Origin: Glandiceps talaboti
Taxonomy: Eukaryota > Hemichordata > Enteropneusta > Spengelidae
NCBI RefSeq assembly: GCF_964340395.1
Contig: NC_135553.1
Location: 3,802,001-3,866,000 of the forward strand
Length of the DNA: 64,000 nucleotides
Reading direction: 5' to 3'
Shown: positions 23,641 to 37,046 of the stretch, in pieces
How positions within the stretch are numbered: position 1 is the first letter of the stretch
Layout of the letters: every line of letters starts with the position of its first letter
Position numbers and translations under genes: made by a program
The notes under the pieces: generated by a model
What the model was told of the DNA's origin: nothing
Databases searched by the model: none
The model's input: the letters and a program-made list of their open reading frames with translations, nothing else

Positions 23641-25281
23641 TAGATTAGTATTACATTGCTGTAGAGTGTACCAAAAGAATGTCTCAAATGTAGTTAAAAA
23701 GTGAAAAATGAAAATAAGAACACCAAGTTCAGACCTGGTACAATTGAACAAGGTATAAAAATAGGTGGAAATTTTAAACAGAGATGGTATTTGCATTGGG
23801 AAGACATCCAGTTTTACATATAAACCCCTTCACAATGAGAAGTTAACAACTAAAGTGTATCTTTACTGTTTTGTAATTTCCTCAGTGAAGAAATCTAATT
23901 TAGCGTGTCCAGTAACCACACTTCCGGTGTCATATTAGCTATAGATATGTTGCCAGCATTACTGTAGCTAAAAATAGATAACCTTGTGATTATGTCTACC
24001 TCATAAAAACAATGGAATTTATGCATTTGTGGCTTTCATAAAAATGTCTCCTAATTTATAGATATATTTAGAGACATTTCAACACTATAAATATTAAAAC
24101 TGATGTACGCAAAGATTTGGAAAGACTTGCTTGAAATATTACCATCCACAGGAGACTTCCCCATACCCTGGATATTTTATCTGCTCTTGTTGTCTTTAAG
24201 TTTGTCAGGATGAAGTACTATAAATAGTTTCTCAAGCTCTCAACTCTTGTGATAAATCTACTGAAAATACTCTATGGACGTATCTATTGTTGTTTATCAA
24301 AAGAAGTGATATTTCATGTGAGAGAAGCACGCAATTAGTATAGTTACCATTCTGAACTCTTTCTGACAAAACAAATATCTAGTACTGATTGGTTAAAAAA
24401 CCATAATATTGATGTGGAAAGTGGCAAAAGAGTCTCCTTTCTTTCAACATTTCAGAAGACAAATTTTCAGTGGGTTGGGGAAAGCAGTATACCATAATAA
24501 TTTATGTTAGACATGGGAGACGGCATATTAAAGTGTACTAGCCACTGTTGAAAGTCAGAGTTTCGTTAACACATATATTTATTGCAGAATTAGAATGTAA
24601 TTCTCTCAAACGAGATTGCTAAAACATTTTGTCTCTTAAAATCAGAGACATTAATTCAACTAAGGATATTCCCCATTGAATTGTAGTCAACGTAGCAATT
24701 TGCATACTATATCCTATTCTCATCCAAACCATCAGAAATAAACACAGCAGAAATCCTTGGAATGTGATTTGATGCCTTGGTTATATATATCCTTTGTTAG
24801 GTAATATTTTCCCAAGTAATGCACAAGTTGTTGATAATATTTTGATAGCCATTGAGGGAATTGTGTGTAGAAACCCTTAGTCATATTCCGTAGGAGAGAA
24901 ATAAAATGGAAGGTAAAGTAGACATTTTCCCTAATGACTTTAGCATGCAAAGTGTACACTCAGATAGCTGTAAAAATATTCCCATGATAAATCCATCGTA
25001 AATACCGCTTGTGCTTGAACATTATTACTTGTTAGTATTGATTTATTTTAAGATTTTTGACTTCAAACACTTTGCAGTCACAACAAATATCAAGAACTGT
25101 TTAAGTCAAAGAAAATATTGATGTGTATTGATGAATTGACTGATTCTGCTTGCTGTCTGCTTAAGGAAAGAGAAAGCTTATTAATCAATTTGTTGTCTAC
25201 TTATCTCAAGGATATCAAAATATTTTGTTGAAATATTATTTTTCAAAATTTTAGCTATACCAGTGGTTATATATGTTGTTG

Positions 25282-25329
25282 CCTTTACAACCTGAGTGAT
25301 ATAGTCCTTTACAACCTGAGTGATATAGT
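25282..25329. repeat. Perfect 24-bp tandem duplication
   Basis: CCTTTACAACCTGAGTGATA plus TAGT occurs twice in immediate succession (25282-25305 and 25306-25329) without a mismatch, so the event is recent. Confidence 0.95.
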
Positions 25330-26800
25330 ATATACCTCAGAAATTAAATTCTTATACTTGCGTTGTTTTTTTCTTTGTTGAGAGAATACACAACCAATTC
25401 TCAGTTAAAATCAAGAACAAAAATAACCAGTCGCCTACAAATTTTTGAAACAGAAGTCGAAATGATATCAAACTCAAGCCATTTTACGATAAAAATGGCA
25501 GCCAAATGCTGTGTTATTCCTTAGGGAAAATAAGAGGTTGACAATTTCCTGAAAACCAGACGATGAATGCCCAAATTTCTTCTATTACATTTTGTACCAG
25601 GAACAACCTTTCTTATCGCTAAGTTTGTAGAACTTTGATTTTAAGGGATATTGGTTTCTGAGGCACATTGATTATTTTACCTTAGAAGTTGAAGGAAATA
25701 TTGCTAACCATGTCTTGAAAGAAACTGATTGATTATTGGGGTGCTGTTTGCAAAGAAAAGAAGTTTATTGAACTGTTGTCTGCAGATCTCTAGGGTATGG
25801 ATGTTTTTGTTGAAATTTTGTTTTCAAAATTTTACATGTAGTCGCACGTCTTTTAAGTTGTTTCACCTGTAGTTATATTTAAGATGTTGCTTTTCCAAGC
25901 AAATAGACATTTTTCATAATGCAGTATCACGTTTCAAACCACTTGAGGAATCTAGCCTTGGCCTTTTTGAACTGTATAGAATAAATGCATCCTGAAATTG
26001 CATATTTCTTTCAAAACGTTGCTGATTAGTATCAATTTCGACTTTTATATATTGAAATATTTATGCATTTCTGTATGGAGAAGATAATACAAATTATGTT
26101 GGATTTGTTTTGAAATTTGATTACTTCAGATCAATGACTCAGTATTTGCAATGTTTGAAGAAAATTCTGACATTTAACTCTTATTTGGTGTATTTCTATA
26201 CTTGCTTTCTTTTCTTAAAAATCAAGTTTTGATACCAGCAAGTGTAAATTCCACAGGGATTTATACAAGGAAACATTTAAATAACCTAACACTTTCATAC
26301 ATATCACAGTATTACATGTGAGTTCAAGTCCTCAAAAGTTTGAAGAATAAATAAATATTGTGTCTAAATTTAGCCTAAATAAGTTGAAATAAAATTAGAA
26401 ACTGAAAATATAATTCAGAAGTTTCATAATGCAAGCCATAATATCTACATTTGGTAAATAGCAAAATACAAATTCCCATTTCATTATATTTTGAATTGTG
26501 AAATATTTTAATATAAGCTTTTGATTATGCATTTATGATTTATTGATTTAAGAATTGTATTTTGCATGAGGGAAGGAAAATATGAGTATGGGGTGAGAAT
26601 AAGTGAAGCCATAAAAGTGTGTTACCTGTCATAGAAAGTTTACAGCACAGTGAAATAATGGTGATTTCACACGGTGTCAAGGGTAATGCCATGCCATTGT
26701 GTAAATCAGTGTAATAAACAGTCATAACTTATTCTCGGTTAAACATGTCATGAACACATGTAATCACTGAAACAAACTATTTAGTCTGATAATTAAAGTT

Positions 26801-27001
26801 TCAATTTGAGTTCCATAAAATGGATAAAAATAAAAACGTCATGAAAGCAGTGTTTCGATTAGGAATGATTGCGTGGAATCGAAAACAGGAAAAGTGTGAA
26901 AAGAACAGGAAGAGAGTTATTAAGATTTGAATATATTAAATTCTTTATATGTGACGGCCTTGATGAAATAAATTGGTATGTATGTATGTATGTATCAATT
27001 T
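26801..27001 (+). mobile_element. Severely 5'-truncated non-LTR retrotransposon 3' end
   Basis: TCAATTT at 26801-26807 and again at 26995-27001 flanks 187 bp that end in GGCCTTGATGAAATAAATTG and a (TATG)n tail, a typical LINE 3' end. Upstream the plus strand reads about 41 codons (EFHKMDKNKNVMKAVF, LGMIAWNRKQEKCEKN) to a TGA, compatible with the last residues of a LINE open frame, which are often K/R-rich. The duplication is only 7 bp and the protein is not diagnostic, so this is less certain than the copy at 19.4 kb. Confidence 0.5.
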
Positions 27002-28299
27002 CAGACATATAATTAGAAAGCAAATTGTTGTAAGAGTTTCCTGTTTTTCAATTTATAAATCAGACTGACGCTGTTATTCTATTAAACACTTTCTGAGTAC
27101 TCGAGATGGATATCTTAAGTCACGTCATTTACTTTGTGTCTTTTGAGTGACTCACTGAAGGAAGAACAAAAACTATGTCAAGTCCAAATACAATGAAGAA
27201 GACTATTAAACAAGGGAGCATGGAATGCTAAAATTAGCATCCATATTTCAGTTTGCATTATAGCTGATAAATGTAGTGAGTACAACAGTGATCCAATCTG
27301 ATTAAAATTCTGTGGAGTGGCGACAGCTAGTTGCTCAGTTTGCCGGATGTATTACTTTGTGTAGACCAAGATCAAAACATGAACACATATAATAATACTA
27401 AGGACAATTCAAGTTAGTAATAGAGATTAATCACATTTTAATATTGGGCAATAATCCTGCCCAAAAGGTCTTCAATGAAAATGAGAGATTTTCGTCTTGA
27501 ATGTCTTGACCTATGGAAAACAGTACAAGCAATGTCATTAGCATATCTTTTCCAAATGTTATGAAAATTGTAACAGCACCAATAGATGAATATTGCTAAT
27601 TGAAGTAACATCCAATTCAATATTCTTAAATTGGTGATTCAATTTTATTAATTAGCTCTTTGATATAATATCAGATGTTACATTGACCAAGTAGTAATGA
27701 ATGAATAACTTTGCTCGCAATCAGATTATTATACAAACACGACAGTGTGAACGGCAACAATATTTTCTCTCCAAAGTTTTCTTATTTCTGAACTGTCTTG
27801 TAGAAATTAACAAAAGAATGGATGAAAGAGAAATGTAACTTAAGATATTGAAATGCATTGTAATTGCTTTAAAAGCAGTGCATTGATACCATCTGAGTGG
27901 AATATATATTCTATGAATATTAATCAGTTATTTGCATAATTAATGATTTCAGTAATTACACTATATTTCAAGAGTGCAAGCTTCAAATTCTGTATCATTT
28001 GGTACATACATGTATGAGCTTTTAGTCTCCGTAGGTAAACAACCCTCTTAGAGGCACTCAGTTTATCAGTCTATCACTCTTCGTATCGAATGTACATTTT
28101 GTAGGAACACAAAATTATTGTATGGAAACACTCTAGGTTCCCTGGATTATATCACTCGAGACATATCTCAACTCTGATCAGGTGTCTTCTGTCTCAACCT
28201 AAATAACAGTCTATAATGAGAATTGAAATGGTAACATTATATCAGACAGTTTGATGGTTTATCTTTTGAAATTGAATATTTTTGTACTTCATAGATCTG

Positions 28300-29050
28300 C
28301 CGATAAGGATCTAGAATGGGTCCAGAAACCTCATAGTTGTAAGATAAATGATTAAAATGGCAAAGTGGATGAACTGATTATATTGTACTATTTTGAAGAC
28401 GAAACTCCATGGAAGCAAAAATTGTATAACCTGAACCTGTCTTAAAACAGTACAATGATTCTAACAGCAAGATATGTATGAATTGAAGCCAATATATTGG
28501 TTTGTTAGCAAACCTGTAGAAAGATTCCAAAGGCTAGAATTGTGTAAATTTCGAAATTCTAATATTTGGTATATTCATGAAGTTGTCGGCAGATTCCGAA
28601 GGCAATATTTATTTAACATTCTAACATTTGATCTTTCCACGTCACTGTATAAGGCTTCCAAAGGCAAGTTAAATATATTTGGTCTAGCCATGAAACAGTG
28701 GATGGATTCAAAACAGTCAGGATTTGTATATTTAAAAGTAACTCTAATATTACAGATAAACTCGTAGGATGATTCCAGATGCAGAATTTTTTTTTTTTTT
28801 AATCTGTATTATTTATAGTGATAAACTTGTGGGATGAGTCCAGAAGCAATCTGAAACATTTGGTTTTTGATGAAACAGGAAGTTGATTCCTGAAGCAATA
28901 TTTGTGTGTACTGACAGTCATACTGCAGGAGTTCTACATGTTTATACAACTGTGGGTGAAAAGAAATTTTATGACAAAAATTACAACATTTTGTATCTCC
29001 TAAGATGAAGTGTGGGATTGAATTCCAGAGGCTTATAACTTTACAGGTGT
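28300..29050. repeat. Degenerate tandem repeat, about 60-65-bp unit
   Basis: The box GATTCCA(A/G)A(A/T)GCAA recurs in variant form at 28523, 28592, 28654, 28705, 28771, 28836, 28885 and 29020. It is usually preceded by ATAAACTTGT(G/A)GGAT or a similar word and followed by ATTTG. Spacings are about 50-70 bp with one double gap. The open frame on the plus strand (28474-28767) runs over this array and is not considered a gene. Confidence 0.65.
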
Positions 29051-31019
29051 GCTGTGCAATGTATGTATTACATACCTCCACCACCTGAGTTCCTAAGAAT
29101 TAATTATGTAGGATCAAAGCGGCAGATCTGCAAATGTTGAAGATACACTGTGATTGACAAATAATGTCCAGTGATTCTTACAGTACAAATGCTTCTTAGT
29201 TTTCCTCTCAAATACAGATAGTGAATGGAATCAGAAGGAGTATGAGAACAGGACATGTTGTTTGTTTCTGTTAAAGCTGACAGAATCCAGTGTTCATGTA
29301 CATATCAACTTTAGATTTGTACCATAATTGTTTTGTCAGCTGTCGGAAACGTATGAGGAGTGTTTCGTTGCTTTGAAAATATGCTCAACAAGGAAACTTT
29401 AAGATGATTAAGTTCCGGCAGTGACTAACAGGCGGCTGGCCATATTGATAGCGTATTAATTGAAACTGAAGTGATGTAATATGAGAGTGACATGGGGGTC
29501 AGTAACCTCAAATTAGGCAACTCATTTGTAGCATGTTATCAGAAATCTTCTGTTCACCTTCAGCACAGAATAGTCAGAGATTATCATTACTTTTAAATGG
29601 CAAAGATAAACATCACAGTGGTCATCACTTGGTGTGCAGATCTAGGCATCGGGGGCAGCTAGAATGTTGCATTTGAACTAATAAGCTTTTGAAATCATCT
29701 TGAAGGTTGAAAGTCAGCCCTTATTAAGTAGGATAAAGTACACATGTCTGTTGTTCTGTAGAAAAATCCTGCTGCATGCAGATTCTGTTATTTCATTTTG
29801 TTTGTACAATACCTGGAAATACAAAAACTTGTCTGGAAGTCATGGGAACCATAACTCTATATTGTTGTCTGAGAGATTCAACCAAATGTTCTATGAAGAT
29901 ACTATAAAATCATTCTGGCTGGCATTCTGTGTTACCATTTGTTTAAATAGCCAATGTTATCCTGAGGTGTACAATGTGTGGAAAGATTGTCACGCATTTT
30001 AAATTCTATGTTTTATGTGTAATTTTTATCACAAAATAACACGAAGGGTGAATTATTAAAGCAGTTGTACTAGTTGATATTATTTTTTTGATCAGACAAC
30101 TAACAATATATTCATTACAAATTGTCAGACATTACAATTTTATCCTAACTCGTAGAGTAATAAGTTGAAATCATCATTTATTTGCACTTTTGATCTCCTG
30201 TATCTAAAATGTGAGTGTTTATTAAGGACAATATAAAGTGGGTAAAATTTGTACCTGAATTCTCCATGCAGATGTATTACCAGGGTTCCCCGCCAAAATT
30301 ATGAAACAAAATGTAGAAATCCCAAACCTCATCAAAAACAGTGTGTTTATGTATAGTTTGAAAATATGTATCAGTAAATGTCATTATTGTGTATGCTTTT
30401 GAATACGCGTGTGGCCTTCAGAACTCCAATATTTTCCTCTTCATATGTAATCTGACTCACTCAGTTCCCCAAGGCAACTTTGTTTCTGAGAATATTGCAT
30501 GATATTTGCAGCAATACACACATATACAAAACATACAGTACATTGTAAAAACCTTGATATTTCAATTTGTTATACATCACACGATACAATTTTAACCTCT
30601 TGAACGCCCACCATAAATGACTGTATTTCAAGTAGGGAATGTGTAAATTTTTGTGCAAGTTTTTAATGAAAAACAAGTATAGTTTTAATATAAGTACAGT
30701 ACACAAAATTAAATTCCATACTTTTTAGAAATTTAGCTGTTAAATTCAGAAAAAAATATTTGGTAAATTATTAGCCGATGTCTTTTATTGGGGAAAAAAT
30801 TTCAACAGAGGAGAAAGAATTTTTCTAATTTATACGTAATAGATCCTCAGTGAAAGATACTGATGTTAAATGTCTTGTCTGTTGTCATTCAGTGCAAAAA
30901 CAACTTCCATTTTGGATTATTTTTGTATTTAAAGAAGGCTTAAATGTCATACAAGGAAAATGAAAGGAATTATTTTCTGTTTAATTTTCCATCCACTGGT
31001 CATACTTACTAAATCAGAA

Positions 31020-31041
31020 ATATCTTTTTAAAAAAGATATT
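31020..31041. other. AT-rich palindrome
   Basis: ATATCTTTTT and AAAAAGATAT pair around a single base. Such palindromes are frequent in AT-rich DNA, and no function is implied. Confidence 0.4.
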
Positions 31042-32271
31042 AATCTCATCACAATGTCTCTTGATATAAATTTACAAAGTTTAGATCATTCTAATCTAGT
31101 GATATATCATGACATCAGATCTCAAGATCTCTCTTTATGGTTACTAGGGGTGAAGAGATGATTCAATACCATGCTAGCATATACTAGACTAAGATCCTTC
31201 TGATCAAACATGTTTGTTGAACAGAATTCAAAATGGAAACACTTATTTTTTTTCCTAACTCTTCACACCAGCAACAGAAAGAACCCTGTGCTAATGATTC
31301 AACAATCCTTTAAAATTCAACAATGGTTACTTTGAGTAAAGCAACCGAACAAAATTGAACAACTTCCTCCCACTTGAAGCAGTTTGGTTTTTAGTTCATG
31401 ATTGTTACATTACATGAAAGAACTAGTTGTGTTTTGAAATGGGAAAACCAGGAAAGATTTATTCCCTTACTTGAAATGTTTTATACAGAACTTGAGATCA
31501 ATTTATTGCCAAATTCTTTTAATAGTGTAACTTATCAGCATCATTAAAGAATGTCATCATAAACACAATTATGGTAGCAATTTTGTAAAATATTACAACA
31601 GAATGTTGTAAGAGTTGTCTTTATTTATAGAAGTTTTGTACACAAACGTTTATTTTCAATTCTCATCACAGGCAATATTTCATGTTTGAAAGAAGACGTG
31701 GTACAAATAATGTTTTCTGACATTTTGTCACCCAATCACAACTTCAAACATAAAATGATCCTTGCCATAGTCCTTGCTATATCATTGTATTGTGCAGAAT
31801 ATAGTTGTAGGTCTTATTTAACATAATGCTGTTGTTGGTTTTAAAAAAAAAACCTAATGCATAAACATTCTCTGATTTTTGTCACTTAATCATGACTCCA
31901 AAGCAACCAATGTTCACTAAATGGCTATGCAATTCATACTCTGCAGGACATAGATTTAGTTCAATACTTACTGTGTACAAAGGGTCACCATCGATTGATG
32001 CACAGGGATCTGACGAGTGTCTTTAAGAAATCTTTTATCCCATCTGCTGTAAACCTTGTAAACTTGGATTTGTGAAAGAGTAACCGTGATTTGTAATGTT
32101 GTTTGATTTTAAGTCAATTTTTACATAGCACATTGAGTCATGCATTATAAACATTGTAGACCTACAGCTTTCTGATATTGTGTTTGACAGTGTACAAATT
32201 GTCTTCTCGTCTCTTCTATTGCCGACTGATGTTTTGCCTGTGTCAAAGATAAATTTCCATGTTTTCATGGG

Positions 32272-32289
32272 TAAGATAAATTTATCTTA
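32272..32289. other. 18-bp perfect palindrome containing two GATA words
   Basis: TAAGATAAATTTATCTTA is its own reverse complement. Further TTATCTTA sequence follows directly (a partial duplication of the right arm). Two GATAA boxes in opposite orientation lie within it. Confidence 0.5.
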
Positions 32290-34832
32290 TCTTACCTTTA
32301 TAGTCATATTTACTACAATTTTGTTGCATGTATTAAATAAAAAAGAGAGAGGTATTTGTTCTCTTGTGGGTCATACATCACGATGTAAAACTCCTTTGGT
32401 AATAGAGACTGACAAAAAACTTCCAGTTGTGAAAATTGTCAACTGAAATAACACCATAATGTAGACACCTAGGTCTAAAATAATCTAAAGGTGACGTAAC
32501 TTTAATAATAATGCATGTGGATGTACTTGACTGAACAAAGAAAAATATTGGGGAATTATATCTACCTTGACTAATATTTTGTATTGAGCAAATATATCTG
32601 AAGTGTTGTTGTCATCAACCTATATTATAGACTCAAAGATGAAAATATTTGTGATGGACACTGTTTCAGTGATTGTCTGAGGAAATTGAATGTTGAAGGT
32701 AAAAAATGACTCAAATTCAATAATAATTGAAAACAAGGAAATGACGAACCATAATTCAGTCAACTGGCTAAGATCTGATTGTTAATTGTAACACCATTTA
32801 AATTTATGATTTAATAGTTTGAAAATGTTCTGTTAATGAAGACACATAAATTCATCTCTTATAAAACAACAACATATAACGAGGTCGTAAATTGACTGTA
32901 CATGATTTTTCTTCTCGATACAAAACACTCACATGGAAAATACAAGTGACCAAAAGGCCCTTGTCACTATTACAAGTCTAACGTCTCGTAGTGACAGACC
33001 CTAATTAGGGCATGAGTGCATTATCCCTTAGTACCCACACTGACACTCTCACGGCATGGGGTTTGGTTATTATTAAACATTTTTCATAAAGATCATACTG
33101 TGTGATCATGTCATTTCAAGAAACAGTTGGAAATTTGTTTTACATGTCATTTGCATGCAGGTAAGCAATGTTTTCGTTATTGCAATGCAGTGCAAAAACT
33201 ATTAGTATTGGTCAAGATATTAGTGCTACTTATGTAGTAATGCATGTTTCTCACCTCATGCTTTTTAAAAAAAATTATTGTGACCCCTTTAAAGAAATAT
33301 GACAGTTATGTGTTATCCTGTTTTGTAACTTCTACTTTTTTCTACAAATATTTTTGTAGACTTTTTTTTTCTGTTTAAAGAATAAGGTAATTATGTATGT
33401 GTGTTTTGTTACTCCTACCTTTTCATACCTTTTAAACAGGAAATCACATGCTAAGTATTACCGAGGATGTTTGTATAAGAAAATAATTTGAGTTAACACA
33501 AAAAAAAATAGTTACACAAAAGAACAATGAATGTCCTAATTAAACATAAAGTCATGTATTCATTCTGTCTGATGACATACCTGAATGAAAGTTATTAGCT
33601 ATTGAAAATGGAGATTCTACAAAATTTAGGTCAAACGTAATTGTGACTTTAATGACTTCATTTATGGTATTGTCATATACTATTTTTGTATGGATATGTA
33701 ATTTATTGATTCATGGGAACCGGAGATGTTACAGTTTATACTGGAGTTCAACTATTTTGTGAAATCCAGTCAAATCTAGAGAAACGTTTTTAACTGAAAA
33801 TAAAAAATAATTTCCTAGTGTGTCTGCTTCCTGTATCATTGTCTTTTGTCTTTGTTACCTAAAAGTATTATCAAAAATCATTTATTAAATAAATGAGTGA
33901 GTAAATAGTTAAAGGGAGACAAGCTAAATTAAAAAAATTTGAAGAGTAATTTTGGAGCATATTTTAAAAGATGCTGGCAGTATGCTACTTCCTGAAGCAT
34001 ACTGAACCACTACTGGCAATTGACTGACTCAACCTGGTAAAAAGATACAATGAAGAAACGGTTGCGATGATGTAATTTATTATACGTATATAAAAGAAAT
34101 GTCAAGGAAATCTCTAGTATGCAGTCAACTGTTCTTTCAATGCCAGATGACAATAGTAATGTCACAGAAGACATGCATTACTATTAACTAAGAATAGTTT
34201 TATCAAGGTTTTTTGTAAGTAATCTCAGTTGAGTAAGTTATTTAGGAAATGACAAAAATATAAAAATAATATTAAAAGTCACGACATGACGATATAGCCA
34301 TCATTTTGAATATGGTGTTAGTTTGTTTGGAAATGATGGCGTGTCTGAATGGTATGCTTGATTACTAAGGATATTATATTTCGACATTTTAACAGCGTAA
34401 TCTAGGCAATATTTATCGTAGCGTTAACACCCATACAGCAGATTTCAGCATTTAATCAAATTTTATTGAATATTATGGTGTAATCTTGTATGAAGCGTGT
34501 ACTGTGATATGCACAAACACTTTTAATCAATTACACATATCAGAAGTCATCAATTTGGAGTATGTGTACAATAATTTCACTTGTCGTGTTGTTGATTTGG
34601 ATATTTGTGTCAGTGTCGGTGGTGTTATTGTTTGGTAGATTTATGCCATGTGATTCTGAGTTGTTGAGAGGGAAAGTAATATCAAAGCACAAACATTAAT
34701 TACACTCTGTTGCATAGCAACATATGTTGGCATGTCCATGAACTCTTGCTGGTAGTCTTTTAGTATATGATTTGTAGACACACATTAAATGCAGACAAAT
34801 GTACATATCGACACAGAGACACATACTCATAC

Positions 34833-35036
34833 GTACGTACGTATGCACACACACACACACACACACATACATACACACATACATACATACATACATACAC
34901 ACAAACATACATACATACATACATGCATACATACATACATACATACATACATACATACATACATACATACATACATACATACATACATACATACACACAC
35001 ACATACATACATACATACATACATACATACATACAT
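34833..35036. repeat. (ATAC)n / (CATA)n microsatellite with (AC)n start
   Basis: A pure (AC)n run at 34849-34866 leads into about 170 bp of ACAT/ATAC units with occasional ACAC or GCAT interruptions. Preceding ACGTACGTACGTATG belongs to the same array edge. All six frames remain open here only because the repeat lacks stops. Confidence 0.97.
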
Positions 35037-35881
35037 TACAAGACCACATTATATACTCAATAATTGAATATTGTGAAAACTAACCAATATTTCACATTGT
35101 AGAAAATATAGGAATATAACAAATCAAATAGTAAAACCCCAACAATACTCTATTTATTTGACCATATAAAGATAATTCTGTCAAAGTATGTTTCATGTAT
35201 TTATGTCTTTTGTAAGAGCAGTGGCATGTGAGATAGAGATTTAGTGTATTATGTAGTAGGTGAATAAAGATAAAACATGTACCACATTTCAATGGCAAGT
35301 TTACAGGATACAAAAAAGCATATGTTATATAACTTATAATAACATTTTCATTAATAAAAGTACAGTAGTACATATTCATAATATAGAGGTGAACATGTCC
35401 GGCTTTGGAAGTGTCAGATTGTATAGAAATGGTCAGTAGAGATGAACTGTAATCTGGAATTCACATCTCATAAAAAAGTAGCTCATCCAGAACAAATCTA
35501 CTGTATTCCCAACCTTACTCCATTTTCCGTAATCCTGTCTGGAATCTAAATACCAGGGAAAAGCTTTCTCCTGTGGGCAACATTTCACTTTGGTGTGTGA
35601 ATGCGAGGATTTGATTTCTTCGCCTATCAAGCTGACTGTCAAGATTATGAAAATGTGGGAGTAGGAAATCCTTGTGTGCGTATGACTTAGAGACACCAGA
35701 CATCTCATTTGAATATGTTAACCTTTTTTTTTCCAATGCAAAGATTATGCTAATGAGCTATATGAAGTGAACACTATGAACATTGCAGGTGGTGGGTTGT
35801 AGCTAGAGAGTAATAGTAATAGAAACTGGATGACGATCACACAAACAGAGTTAGTAGCTACGCCAACTTCTGTCTGTGTGA

Positions 35882-36106
35882 AACTTTGACTATAAACTGC
35901 TGCATATTATTGACCAGCTTATGTTTACAGTTTCTCAGCATCTGATAATTTTTCTTCTGCATGGGAAAGAAATTCTACCTGAAATATGGAAACAAATTTG
36001 ACAAATATTCAGGTCGCATGAACATATTGGAGCAGTGACTGACATACTCTTAGATTGGACCAGTATAGAAGATTTTAAGACAGTCCTTCTGTCCTTGGAA
36101 TTGAAG
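35882..36106 (+). pseudogene. Exon-like reading frame interrupted by one stop
   Basis: One plus-strand frame is protein-like on both sides of a TGA at 35999-36001. Upstream it reads DYKLLHIIDQLMF and LLHGKEILPEIWKQI; downstream HEHIGAVTDILLDW and EDFKTVLLSLELK, directly before an excellent donor (GAAG then GTAAGTC) at 36107. Acceptor-like AG sites lie at 35929-30 and 35937-38 upstream of the stop, and at 36011-12 downstream, giving a clean candidate exon 36013-36106 (phase 2 in, phase 0 out) but with a poor pyrimidine tract. It may be a real exon starting at 36013, a decayed duplicate exon or chance. The product is not recognised. Confidence 0.25.
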
Positions 36107-36906
36107 GTAAGTCGACTTTATGTTGATATTTCACAATTTAGTAACTGAATCAGTGTCTGTAGCTTTCAATTCTCAGCCAATTGAGTTCAAACCTGATACA
36201 TGATAGATTAAACTCATAAAATGGCCAAAGTTTATTCTCACTTTTTCCCAACCATATATTTTTTTAGTTTTAAAATTTGTATCGTTTGAATTTGATTTTA
36301 GGAAGTCTGATTGAATGATATAGAGGCATATTTTTCAATTTCTGAATTTGATTGAAAAAAATCTGAGTAATTGATAGAGTAATTGATATAGAAAAGTCTT
36401 TTTAATTTGTGCATTAAATTTGGGAAATCCGAGTGTTTGTAGAAATGTCATAACAGTATCACATATATAAGGTTTCCACAAATTACATTATCCTGATTAT
36501 TAAAAAGAGATGAACTGATGTTTGTAAATCCCCTGGTGACGGGAAGTGGTGTGTGCAATGAACTGTATAATCACCTAGTTATTTCTCTTGATATGTTTCT
36601 TTTTGTGACAGAAATGTTATTATTAAGACATCTAATGACGAACCATAATGATTACTTTTGGCTGCTTTTGATGGCAGTAGTGACTCCGAACGACAATGAG
36701 CCAATTTTCACAATGGAAATAAAGATCCCCCAGGGAAGTTGAAGTAGGAAATAAAGTCTCTTCCCTGACACTGATTGTAGCAAATAATTTCCCCTCAATT
36801 TTAAAGATACATCTGTTATTTTTTCTATTTTTGACATGAAAACTTAATAGATTTTTTGCTCGATTCAAGGTCAGTAGTTCTTAGCGTATTGTTGACATTG
36901 TGAGAA

Positions 36907-37046
36907 AGAGTTTGCAGAATTGCTTTTTCACCACTGCTAACAGAGTTTGCAGAATGGCTTTTTCACCACTGTTAACAGAGTTTGCAGAATGGCTTTTTCA
37001 CCACTGTTAACAGAGTTCGCAGAAGGGCTTGTTCACCACTGTTTAA
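36907..37046. repeat. 35-bp tandem repeat, 4 units
   Basis: AGAGTTTGCAGAAT and CTTTTTCACCACTG(T/C)TAAC units start at 36907, 36942, 36977 and 37012, with exactly 35-bp steps. The first three are nearly identical and the last is slightly diverged. Confidence 0.95.

Noticed and set aside
22950-23687. Minus-strand frames of 92-115 residues
   Set aside because: Hydrophobic low-complexity translation of AT-rich and tandemly repeated DNA; no splice-bounded block.
26321-26331. tRNA/SINE B-box (AGTTCAAGTCC)
   Set aside because: No A-box at the right distance upstream and no cloverleaf arms.
28474-28767. 97-residue plus-strand open frame
   Set aside because: Lies within the degenerate 60-65-bp tandem array.
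34696-35083. Seven open frames of 69-117 residues on both strands (CMYV- and HTYI-type repeats)
   Set aside because: They are the (ATAC)n microsatellite translated; the repeat unit lacks stop codons in any frame.
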